The notes beneath the pieces were generated by a model. It ran no database searches, had not been told where the DNA came from, and worked only from the letters and a program-made list of their open reading frames with translations. From positions 1 to 56,894 of the forward strand of contig JAKSYS010000396.1 of the NCBI GenBank assembly GCA_022925895.1: a stretch of 56,894 bases of DNA, read 5' to 3'. A program made the position numbers and the translations under genes. This document shows positions 31,591-41,815 of this stretch, piece by piece (position 1 is the stretch's first letter; every line of letters begins with the position of its first letter). Source of the stretch: Fragilaria crotonensis. Taxonomy: Eukaryota; Bacillariophyta; Fragilariophyceae; Fragilariales; Fragilariaceae.

Positions 31591-31845
31591 TCAGTTGATT
31601 CCCTCGCAAGAGCGGCGCATCCGCCATTGCCAGGGACGACTCTAAGACATGTAGTAATCAACTAGTAGCAGCATGCAACTTGACTATTTACAAAAAGAGT
31701 GAGCTTATTCTAGACTTGTTCCCTCATGCCGCGGATGAAGTGTCCCATCCGCGCATGCGTACGTGGCACGCGTCTTGCGTCAGCCCAAGATACTTCGGTC
31801 TGTCCCGGTGTCCGAATATCCCGCACTCATGGCAGAATTCATTCA
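31591..31845 (-). repeat. N5 3' LTR
   Basis: On the minus strand it begins TGAATGAATTCTGCC after the polypurine tract GAGGGGAC. It ends CAACTGA, so the terminus is GA, not the usual CA. Confidence 0.9.
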
Positions 31846-32032
31846 GTCCCCTCGAGCTAACCGTCAGAGACGACTAGTTCGACCGAATTCGTCAATGCAG
31901 TGGCCGGCCGACTTCGGCTAGTTCGTGGTGGTTCCACGTGTCATCACGTGTACATCCACCCATCCGTTTTGGGGGTTAGTGGTTCCATAATCATTATGTA
32001 CTCCACTCGTAACCGCGTCCTTTTTGGACCAG

Positions 32033-35000
32033 TCACCAAAGTATACGCGAGCACAACTCTCTTAGCCGTGGCCCAGGAAGACACTTGGTTAGGACATCCG
32101 CCAAGTTGGTTTCTCCGTCCTCCTTAGCGATCCGCACAATACCTGCCGCTTGCGCTTCGCGCACTCGGTGGTAAGCAATCGCATTGTGTTTCTTCTTCAG
32201 AGTTGACTCAGGCTTCGTCGAATTCTTGACGACGGATTCATTATCACAAAATACGTTTGTTGGCCCATCCACTTGGACACCCATCATCCGCAGCTTGTAA
32301 CGCAGTCCTTCAATCATCTCCACTGCAACCTTTGCAGCAATGAACTCAGATCCAAAGGTCGATGCTTCGACAGTGTTTTGCCGTTTCGAATACCAAAGGA
32401 TAGGTGCTCGATTAATAAAAATCAAAACTCCAGTATGAGAGCGCCGTGTGACACGACAACCAGCATGGTCCGCATCAACAAAACAACTCATCGATACCGA
32501 TTGCCCCCGTAATTCGGGTGCACCTGGCGGCTCTACCTCGCACGCGCCCGGGTAGTATTCAGTCCAATCACACTTCTGAAAGCGACTCTCATCAAACACT
32601 GGCTCCGTGTCATCGAATACCATGCTTGACCGGTTGTATCGTTTCAAGTACGCGAAGATGTGGAAAGCTTGGTCGAGATGCCCCCTTCTTGGTGCAGCAA
32701 GAAAACGCGACAACATTGCAACGTCAACGAGGATATCAACGCGCCCAAGTTCACAGATCCAGCGCAGCACTCCGATCAATCCCTGAAAGTAGTTCGCACG
32801 CTTTGCGTCCAGTTCCGGGGTCGTATCAATTTCAGGTCGGTAACCCTGACTCATAGGCGTCGACACCTTTGTGCTTAGCCGTTCACCAATCTCATCAAGT
32901 TCACGTTCAACCTCGGTTACAGCACGCTTTACATAAAGGTCAGAAGACATTGCCCATCTTACCTTGCTTGGGTTGTCTGCACCGTCGATTGTCCACTTCT
33001 TGACTTCGGCACCTAAATATGAGTCAGGTTCCTTCACACTTCCTTTCTTTAGGGTATACTTGGAGGCGAGGTAGTCCATGACCACTTGCGGTTCGTGCGA
33101 CACGCACAAAATATCATCCACATAGCAAAGAACATACTCCCAGTATTTGTCCCCATTCGTCTTCACCTTGGGCCGCATCCATACGTCAGGATCACCTCTG
33201 CAACTTACAAAGCCTCCTTCCCGTAACGTGGCCGCCATGTGGTCTCGCCATCGAGCACCACTTGACTTCAACCCATAGAGAGCTCGAACAATTAGGACCG
33301 GTCGACCAACTTTGTCTGCACCAAACTCCAACCCAGCGGTCGTAAACCTTCTCCTTCGTTGGAGCATTAAGGTATGCCCCTGCACATCGGCAGAAAGGAC
33401 ATCCAAGTCATTCAGTGCCGCCAGCGTGAAAGCAATTCGTATACTGTCACGTGACACCACACTCGAGTACGTAGACTCTTTCGGCGGATCCGTTTGGTGC
33501 CCACCGGCCACCAACCGCGCCTTTCTAGTCAAGTCCATCTTGACATCAAAGATCATGTGACAATCAATTTTCTTGTAGAATTTCGGCACTGCATCATCAT
33601 CAATGAACTCGAATGCTGGCATGACGTTCTTCATCTCCAATTCGATTGCCTTCCTCCAAAATCAGTCCCTGTTCGCTCATCGATCTTAAGGGCCTCTGCC
33701 ACAGTCTTTGGGAGCTCAATGCCAAACTTATGCGTCTTCGCCCAGTATCTGGCCTTGACTTTCTTGATTATCCGATCCCTTTTACGCAAGACGTTGCGCA
33801 CCCACCAAGCGAACGCAGGTTCTTCAGCGATCTTGTTGGCGACAGCGTACTCCGCAACTTGAATCGGATTTGACTCTTTCAATTCTGACAATGGTACCCA
33901 GGTCGTTGAGCCATCCCGCCATTCGACTTGCAACTCCCATCCCCGCGTAGTGATTCGTGGATGTCTCCGTCCCCGTTTGTCTTCAACAAACCCGTCATCC
34001 TTTGACAAGGCATGTCCGTTCGTTCGGTGATCGACAATTTCACTCATCACTGCATAACTTCGTCCCTCGTCATCGACCTGGGATAACATGTTTTCGGCAA
34101 TGAGGTTTGCAGTAATCGCTTCCGTTGATCCGTCTGGAAACTCCACCTCATAGAGACGTGAATCCAGTAACGGATTTGCATGGCGCTGCCCAATCGGACG
34201 ACCATCATGGTCGCGCTTCCTCCCAATCACAGTTGCTTTCTTAGCTTCTCCACCTTGGGGAAGTAGCACCTGGGCAGTTAAGTATTCATCATAGGACTCA
34301 GGGGTATGGTCTTCGACATCTTTGGCGGTGCCATCAAGGTCCCCTGTCCCTGACTGAACGTCGTCCTCGTCATCTTCGAAGACATCATCAGGAACCTCCG
34401 GCATGGAGTCCATTAGGTCTGGGTCGATGTCCTCTGTCTTGAGTCCATCCCCAATCTTAGACTGGATACCTTCATCCAATTCAGATAGTCGGAGCTTTAT
34501 ATCTGGGTTGGCAAGATCATCCTCACTCAATCCCCAAACAGATTTCCGCACAATCACCTTCCCAGATCTGGTCAGGATATAAAACGCCATAAGGTCGGTT
34601 GAAACCTCGGCAACACCAATCCATCGACCAAACAACTTCTGCTCAAACGGGAAGCTGCCAACCGGGTCCCAGTACATGACCGGCTCATACCAATCAAACT
34701 GGGCGTACTGGGAAATGTCGGGTGTACATCCCAGCACGTCTTCATCTGGTACCCTTCCTTGGAGTTGGGGTATATCAAGGGCCGTCAGTCTTCTTATTGC
34801 TGCTACCCACTTTCCACAGTAACACCAAAGTCGCTTCGGTGCCTTGGAGCGCCGCAAGGTCCTCCGGATCCCGACCTTCAATTCTCGAATCGTTGACTCA
34901 GCCAGGTTGGACCACGGACTGTATGGGACAGTTTGTTCTTGCTTGACGCGGAACCGTCTACAAATCTTTCCAAACTCACCGTGGACCTCTTCAGGTGCAT

Positions 35001-36269
35001 TGTCTGTCACAATAGTCTGGGGTATCCCAACCTCTTGAATGAATGGCATCAAAGCATTTTGACCAGCCAAGCCTTTGCTTTTCATGGGGTAGAAGTGGTC
35101 ACTCCCACGACCATTGGTGAACACCTGTGCAGCCAAGTGTCCCCTGACTGATTGTGTCTTCGAAAACATCGTATCCGAGTACCAGCGCCCGCTTAGGTTT
35201 GGGAAAGCGAGATGATCAAGCTTCTGACGTACCTTCCTTTCACCCGGTGCCAAGACATTTCTTATCCCAGATTGTGTTGTCACTTGCAACGTTCTCTTGG
35301 CAGTGTCAAGGCCAACTCCCCATCTTCTGGAAAGAATCTCAGGTGTTAAGGCAGATCGTTTCTCACTAGTTGAAAGGGAAAACAATTTCCGGCTTTCTCC
35401 ATCCATTGGGTAGACATCATTGTCCGTTCTCCCGGATAAGCCGTCACCGACAATGTCATCTACTGCGACGTTGATTGCAGCCACCAACCGGTTCCCAAGA
35501 GAGTCATCCTCCAGACCGATGGGAGCGTTCATCGAGCTTAAAGATTTCACCGCCGAAACCAACCTCGAAGCATTCCTCACATGATCAGTTGCCAATAACG
35601 TTTCGGCAACACTCACGCTGGAAACATATGTCTCCTCCTTTTGGCAAACTGGTCAGAAGAGGGATCCCAGCGCATCGGGGATGTCAATTCAACGTGGGGG
35701 TATTGTTCGTATTCTTCCCAAGTGGGTTTACGACTCACGAAACCGGAAGAGATGCCGTCAAGGGATAAAGGAATTCGCAACTTTGCGGTTGGGTGATAAA
35801 TTGAATGCGAAGACTTGGAATCAAACTGGCGGGGTACATCCTCAACCGTGACTCCATTCGCACGTAGTTGGTTGGGGTTGAGCAGAGTGACATCCACTCG
35901 GTCCCCGAAATACAGAGCCTCGTTGATAATGAGGATGTACGGTTGCCCGTCAGTAGGGTGAATCCACAAAGTCGCAACAGTGGCGATGGAGACATCCGGT
36001 ATGGGCTTATATTCACCGCTGTAAGGATGAACGGTGACCTGACGACCTTCGTCAGAGACAAGCAGAGTGTTGCGACCTGCGACACAAGTATCCGCATGAG
36101 AATCGAGTTCGGTGCGTGTATCTTCATCGTCCCCGGAGGGTGTCGATGCGGATACGCGAAAGACATGTTTCACAAACCGAGAGCAAAGATTAGAAGGGGG
36201 CCCGGCCTCTCGAACATAAGTGGAGACTAACATTAGGTCGTCTGTCTTAACGAGAGCCGGCGCGAGGCA
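32033..36269 (-). pseudogene. N5 pol: protease, integrase, chromo-like tail, RT, RNase H
   Basis: Three frames cover a whole pol. 36233-35613 holds protease LDSHADTCVAG. 35616-33631 holds integrase (WYSDTMF, VTDNAPEEV, LAESTIREL), then the chromo-like segment RGWELQVEWRDGSTTWVPLS and EEPAFAWWV. 33640-32033 holds RT with CYVDDILC and RNase H (VDADHAGCRVTRRSHTG, FGSEF, CDNESVV, NLADVLTK). The first join needs one T in the run near 35640 (N6 keeps it) and the second one T near 33662. A pair of compensating indels scrambles a few residues near 33345-33385. The protease frame is in phase with gag's UGA at 36270. One LTR difference implies youth, so the shifts may be sequence error. Confidence 0.88.
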
Positions 36270-36272
36270 TCA
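36270..36272 (-). other. N5 in-frame gag/pol stop, UGA-UGC
   Basis: In the frame shared by gag's C-terminus (KQFGRAAHGEQQKQA) and pol (CLAPALVKTDDLMLV), a single UGA intervenes. It is the only one of the five copia gag/pol junctions without C after UGA. Confidence 0.5.
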
Positions 36273-37698
36273 AGCCTGCTTCTGCTGCTCACCATGAGCA
36301 GCACGACCAAACTGTTTTCCAGCATTGGAAACCACAGGTGTCTTGGTGCCTTCATTGTCATCAGGGGTGCCTCCTCCTGAGTCGCGACAACGGCAACGCT
36401 GCGAGCGTCAGACTTGTCCTTCTTCTCCTTCTTCTTTGCTTCCTCACGGAGCTGCTTGACTTTCGCCTTCTCGAAAGGCTTCAATTTGTTGTAGTCTTTG
36501 GCCGAGTATTGGCCAGAATGAATTGCAATGCCACTTGGTGTCTTGTCATCATCATTGGACTTCGACTTGTCTTTCTTGTGCTTAGCCTTCTTCTTGTCCT
36601 TTTCGACTCCAACCTTAGAGATCTCACGAACATCAGAAGGTGACTTGGTCCTGGTCTTGGTATTTTCCACAATCGTCTTGAAATACTGCTGGCACACTTC
36701 AAAGTTGGTCAACTTTAGTTCATCGCCCATGCAACCTTGAATGGCGGTCTCCAACTTTGGGTCACGTATCCCAGCCAGAAAATCTGTAACCTTCTTGGTT
36801 TCAGCAACTGGCTCTTCCAAAAACAACAATTCATTGTGAGCCTGTTGAAGACGTGCAACATACTGATCAAATGAGAACTTGCCCTTGCCAGTGTAGGTAG
36901 CTGTTGCGAGCATGTTATATGCCTTAGCTTTCCTAGTGGCAATAGCAGACTTGCCCTCTGCCTGCGACTTCAAAGCCTTGAAAGCTGCACGACCATCGCG
37001 CTTCTTGTTAAATGTCTGAAGGAATGGCCATCCCTGTCCCTCCATCACAAAGGGCTTAAGGATGTCAAACACACGCTTGTTGTCACGAGAAAAGGTTTCA
37101 CCCTCGAGGACGGAAGTGGCGATCAAGTCATCATCGACTGAATCCCAATTATTGCGCGCAAGATCATCTGGCGCCGCCTCATCATTGTCCCGGATGACAT
37201 AAACAAGCGGGGTCCCCGCCACGACACTCCTCTGCTGAGCAAGGTAAGTCATAAACAGTTCAATCCAAGTAGGCCATGCAGTCATTAACATTAACTTTGG
37301 CGGTTCCTTCGCATCGTCCCCATCCTTCTTTGCTCGAGCAATCTCCTCCAACTCAGTCAATCGATTGAGAAAGCGCGACGAGGTGCGTTCATCGAAAAGA
37401 GCGGGGTTTGGAGCATCGCCGCGAAGAAGGGAGTAATCTGCCCACGAGCGTAGGGCCTTAAACTTCCTAACCGCAAGGTAAGGGAACGTTGGGGACGCGA
37501 CAGGATCATCGTCGTCATCGACATCAGCCGCCTTTGGCTTCCACCTGGAGAGGTGCTGAATCATAGTGTCAATCTCTGGAAAGGTAAGGCAGTTAGATCA
37601 TTGATGGTACGAATACCTTGGTTTGCAATCAATTCCCGCGTAGGTACATCAAAACCCAAGCGGGTAAGGCAAGCAGTGAAGGATCTGGCATCAGCCAT
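36273..37698 (-). pseudogene. N5 gag
   Basis: The longest frame is 37564-36233, but the coding sense starts earlier at ATG 37698 (MADARSFTACLTRLGFDVPT) and reaches that frame through a 1-nt shift near 37580. A C-run contraction near 36365 moves it again, so that the true end is EQQKQA-UGA at 36270 rather than the computed stop at 36233. The N-terminal short helical domain (LGFDVPTRELIANQGI) matches N3 and N4 Gag. The middle has DDDLIATSVLEGETFSRDNK. The C-terminus is Lys-rich (DKKKAKHKKDKSK). There is no zinc knuckle. Confidence 0.82.
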
Positions 37699-38818
37699 GG
37701 TGACAAGTGAGACAGGAGGGTAGTTACCGGATTAACCGCGTGGTTTGCAAATTTGGCAAAATTGTGAGCCCCAGGCCCTCGGGTGCATGTACGTGTTCCT
37801 GGTACATTCCCTACGTAGGAATACTTTGCACGTACACGTCCAATCCTGTTTGCTGTGAGTCACACGGGTAGATTCACAAGAACTCCCTAAGTACTCCGTT
37901 GCCGCGGATGACGCATTCGTGACAAATGGCTGACATACGCGTCACGCATTGGTCACACGGATGAGAGTACTTAGGAGCCTCGCAGACCAAACGCACAAAC
38001 GGCCACGCGCATACGCAAAAACAGTCGTGTCTGTGAAGGCATGCGTGCCCAACTTGAAGTAACAGTCGTGTCTGTGGAGGCATGCGTGCCCAACTTGAAG
38101 TAACAGTCGTGTCTCGGACATCTATGACCCCATAACAATAGGTAACCAACCCGAACGAGTACTCACAACAGTCATTGTCGTGCTCGTGCGGTTCTCGTGT
38201 TCATATGCGTGGCCATCACACGTACGTCGTACGCTTCCATATGGTTTTCACGTTCATACGCGTGAGCATTACGCGTATGTCAATCGTGACTCATTCCGAT
38301 CAAAATTCTCGGTTGAAGGATACTTATGGCATCCATTCGTTACCAAGTTATGTAAACAACAAACTCTGTTCGGAAAATGTCCAGTATAAGTCAATCTCGT
38401 AGAAATTGTACTAGACAGACAACCAAGATCCAATCCTGGCATGGATTGGTACCAAATAGTGTCGTGTTCACATAAACACCACTATACTAGTATCATGACG
38501 TGCGCTACACCACCTTTACGGCGAAAGCGAAACAACGCCTCTTATGGTCGGTCTTTCCTCTCTTATGATGGCGCCAAATGGCGCTTCACATTGAACCCCC
38601 ATCGGAGTTAGGTCTTTGCGTTCGGGAGACGTTCACCGACACGCCGACGGTAGCGTTACCGTCTTCGAGCCACGGCTGCAGGCCTGGATCATTCGACCAC
38701 CACGACCACAGGACTATTATCGCAGAATCCGCGCTCCTTCTGCTGTTGAGGCTGATCAGGCCTCCTCATCAACCATTGACGAAAGCATTTAATGTCTACA
38801 ACATAGCTACATGCCTGT
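37699..38818 (-). other. N5 leader, no gene seen
   Basis: About 1.1 kb between the primer-binding site and gag. It is rich in ACGT and CGCGT words, with an inverted repeat CATACGCG-9 bp-CGCGTATG at 38255-38279 and the tandem repeat listed separately. No ORF of interest. Confidence 0.5.
38021..38117. repeat. 41-bp tandem repeat in N5 leader
   Basis: ACAGTCGTGTCTGTG starts at 38021 and 38062, with a third partial copy at 38103. Units contain GGCATGCGTGCCCAACTTGA and differ by one base. It is not CRISPR-like because no unique spacers occur. Confidence 0.85.
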
Positions 38819-38832
38819 TGGGTCTGATAAAC
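38819..38832 (-). other. N5 primer-binding site
   Basis: GTTTATCAGACCCA directly after the 5' LTR on the minus strand, the same as in N3 and N4. Confidence 0.55.
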
Positions 38833-39086
38833 TCAGTTGATTCCTCGCAAGAGCGGCGCATCCGCCATTGCCAGGGACGACTCTAAGACATGTAGTAATC
38901 AACTAGTAGCAGCATGCAACTTGACTATTTACAAAAAGAGTGAGCTTATTCTAGACTTGTTCCCTCATGCCGCGGATGAAGTGTCCCATCCGCGCATGCG
39001 TACGTGGCACGCGTCTTGCGTCAGCCCAAGATACTTCGGTCTGTCCCGGTGTCCGAATATCCCGCACTCATGGCAGAATTCATTCA
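38833..39086 (-). repeat. N5 5' LTR
   Basis: 254 bp, matching 31591-31845 apart from one fewer C near its + strand start (GATTCCTCGC versus GATTCCCTCGC). Confidence 0.9.
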
Positions 39087-39090
39087 GACC

Positions 39091-39147
39091 GATGACTTTC
39101 CCGATGGGTCAGCGCTTTAAACCTGACTCAGCCTCGATTACGTCACA
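39091..39147 (-). repeat. O 5' LTR, outer part
   Basis: 57 bp completing the 199-bp LTR with 31449-31590; matches 2424-2480. It is followed by TGTGCA at 39148-39153, the same as at 2276-2281. Confidence 0.9.
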
Positions 39148-39153
39148 TGTGCA

Positions 39154-41121
39154 TTTAACGTGATGGCAGCAACTGTCGGTTAGTGGCAGGTGGGAATGAA
39201 GGGGAAGGCCATTGCAACAAAGAGTCATGCCCGAACGTCGAGGACCGCAGATGCCGTGCCACCCTCAGTTGATGCACCAGTTGTTGCACAGTAAGCATCT
39301 CAAATGTGGTGTAAGGAGGGTACGGCCACTTCGGGGATATGATGGGATCCGCATGTCCTTGTCAGAATGTGTCTCCTAGTAGCAGTGCGAGGGACGTTCG
39401 TTCAAGTGTCGAAGTTCGGGTGGATTCAATACCAGTTACCTCGTGGGATTTTGGTTGTGCGGAGCTCACGCGTCACGGACAGCATGCCGCGGAGGATACC
39501 GTTGGCAAATACACCCATAGTCTTTGACTCCTGCTGTGCCCGGCCGATTTTGACATGCTGGGTATTTGGCCACGCTTTCCTATCCTCGGTCGAGCGAAGC
39601 CAGGCTACCTTGGCAATTCCGGAATTCCTTGCTTTACAAGCAAGTCGTCGTTGATGTGTCCAGTTCAATATAGAAGCACCGTAACTCCCGCGGTATGTTG
39701 GACCAGGACGTCATCGAATCCATCCTTGCGGGCGAGTTGCACTGTTCGGAACAGAACAATACGCCTGGTGATGCGACAATCAGTGGCTTCGTGCAAAAGG
39801 TGCAGCTGTTCAGAGGGGTGGTGCAATTGGCAATCTGTTGTTGACAAAATCACCGAATTTAGCAATGGGATGAATGACAAGAGAGACAAATATTGCCATC
39901 ACTGGATCCTGGGCTACAGTATGACGATTCATCCACCTTGGGTTAGAATGCTGTGTCAACGACTGAATGGCAGTGTCTCGTGATACGGACATGCGTCTCT
40001 ACGAACAGGAAGACTTCCGAACGTCTACTCTTTCGCTTTCCAAGATGAAACCGTCGTCTTGTTCCGTCATATCGTATCGCAACTGCCAATTTGAAACCAT
40101 GCTATGATGCAGTCTGGAATCTGAAGGAACAGTGCCAGGACATGTGCCATCAAGCGTCGCGCCGATACGATTCGTCCGAAGGCACGGGGGGGACGATAGG
40201 CATCCACAATTGACTGCTGAAACCGGGAGAACAAGGAGAGACAAAGAGAGCGGGTGCCTTGAGCACACAAGACGTGCCATCATACAACGCCTCGCGGATG
40301 TATCTGCTGCAGTAAGCTGCTGTAGAACATGCAAACGTATCGCAAACCAGGGATAGGTGGTTGTTCCACGTCAGGCAGGAGGAACGCGATTAGGCATGTG
40401 GATGAACACAATCTTGTGAGGATCATGTGTCTCGGCGCCAGTTGCATCCTGATCAGGGGTTGTGTTGCAATCGTGAACGTTGCCGCGACGGTAGTGGAGA
40501 AGGTTACCCCGCTGGTGCATTGCAACATCAGCCAGTAACTGTCTTTGCCTCGTTACGGCTGTCATCTCCGGTGTTGGCACGTGAGTGAAACGGGAACTGT
40601 GGCATGTGACCGCTGACCCAAGGCAACAGTGTTGGGTGTGTCCACCGGATGGCTGAATGATGATGAAAGAAAATATCTCCATGGGCATCTTTCCCGGTGG
40701 TGTGCACATGCTCTTCATCCAACAGGAGCTTTCTGAGTGCCAGTGCATCCGTTGTACACAAGACGTTTGGCTCCAACATTGCGAATTGCTCTTGGAGAAC
40801 TGAGGCTCTTAATAATGCAGCAGCTTGAAATCCCGGGGAATTGTGGAAGCATTTGTCATCTTACGGTAACGCGTAGGCTGCTTGTCCTTGTTGCCCGATA
40901 AACGTGCTAGCATCACCGTGCAACAGAATTAGCACGATAACTGCGGGTCTGCGTGCCACAGTGTTCCCGTCAAGCGTTACCCACAACCACGGCACCATTC
41001 AATCATTTCATCTGAATTGCAAATGCTTTGGGCAATCATCGTCACTTGTGGAACGTTGGAATGACGAAAGGCATGGCTACGAATCCAATGCAGTGGGCAA
41101 TCGGGAGATGAGCTGTGTGGG
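39154..41121. other. Unassigned sequence between O and N6
   Basis: About 2 kb, probably the locus into which O and N6 inserted, continuous before insertion with 2246-2281. No long ORF is present; the largest is 142 codons. Minus-strand patches look weakly coding in shifting frames (RIVSARRLMAHVLALFLQIP near 40100-40190; EQLHLLHEATDCRITRRIVL near 39770-39820). I recognise none of them. No terminal repeats, tRNA or conserved RNA were seen. Confidence 0.4.
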
Positions 41122-41298
41122 TCAGTTAAATCCATCGCAAGTGCGGCACATCCGCCCTTGCAGGAGATTGTCTCTAGCAGATAGAACTAATCACTAGTAA
41201 CAACAGCTTGCAACTTGATCAATTATAAAAAGAGTGAGATTTAGGTCTAGGAACACTTCTGACTCCGCCCTGAAGAGTCATCCTGCGGGTCATTGTAA
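41122..41298 (-). repeat. N6 3' LTR, distal part
   Basis: TCAGTTAAATCCATCGCAAG at the start aligns with N5's TCAGTTGATTCCTCGCAAG, and AAAAAGAGTGAG is shared further in. It is cut after GTAA by N4. Confidence 0.85.
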
Positions 41299-41520
41299 TG
41301 AATAAATACTGTGGTACTGTGTACTGATGTACGGTTGCGTTGTGTGTGGTTTCATTGACCGTTACACATGCACTGTGCTAGTGTTAGCGATAGAGTGTTT
41401 GCGTGAGCGTATGAACTTACTTATCTTAAGATCTTATCTTCTTTATCCTTTTACTCTCTTGTTACTACTCTAGTAAGTCTATTGCGAGCGTAGCGTTAGT
41501 GAGGCGGCTAGATTTACACA
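41299..41520 (+). repeat. N4 5' LTR
   Basis: 222 bp, TGAATAAATACTG...GATTTACACA. Confidence 0.92.
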
Positions 41521-41534
41521 GTTTATCAGACCCA
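41521..41534 (+). other. N4 primer-binding site
   Basis: GTTTATCAGACCCA right after the LTR, identical to N3 and N5 although the rest of the leader differs. Confidence 0.55.
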
Positions 41535-41815
41535 TGACAATAGCGGGTGGAATGAGAAGAGAAGAGAGAGCCAGAGCGCGTCATGTATTGAAATTGTCAT
41601 GTGGATGTAACGAAATGTCGTTTGTGTTATTTCCTACGGTTGTTGGCGACGACGGTCGCTAGGGGCTCCGGTCACACGGCATTGATGATGAGAAGGAATC
41701 TTCCCATGCATCGCCAGCGTAGCGAGCGGTCAGTAGAGGCTGATCACCTCGATGACATTTAGCGTATATGCGTTTAGCCCCGCACATGTTAACCTAACGA
41801 TGAATATCGCAGAAA

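Larger units (their letters stand above)
31591..39086 (-). mobile_element. N5: copia-type retrotransposon (DSHADTC clade) inserted in O's 5' LTR
   Basis: LTRs are 31591-31845 (255 bp) and 38833-39086 (254 bp), with one indel seen. The 4-bp duplication GACC lies at 31587-31590 and 39087-39090. The intact target ...CCGATGACCGATGAC... is preserved in O's other LTR at 2415-2429. Total length is 7496 bp. Gag, protease, integrase, RT and RNase H are present, with 1-2-nt shifts. It is the same family as N6. Confidence 0.92.
2282..39147 (-). mobile_element. O: outermost copia-type LTR retrotransposon, interrupted by N1, N2(N3) and N5
   Basis: The element reads right to left. Its 3' LTR is 2282-2480. 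Its 5' LTR is split into 31449-31590 and 39091-39147, which together are also 199 bp. The flanks carry the same six bases, TGTGCA (2276-2281 and 39148-39153). Removing N1 (7471 bp), N2 with its duplication (15826 bp) and N5 with its duplication (7500 bp) leaves about 6069 bp, a normal copia length. Gag, protease, HHCC, integrase, RT and RNase H are all present in order. It is the oldest complete element of the nest and cannot be active in this state. Confidence 0.9.

Noticed and set aside
36231-36235. TAATG overlap of N5 gag and pol as a stop/restart or -1 frameshift site
   Set aside because: Comparison with N6 shows that the computed gag frame is displaced by a C-run indel upstream; in the homologous frame the junction is the UGA at 36270-36272.
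38021-38117. CRISPR array
   Set aside because: Contiguous 41-bp tandem repeats without spacers, in a eukaryotic retroelement leader.
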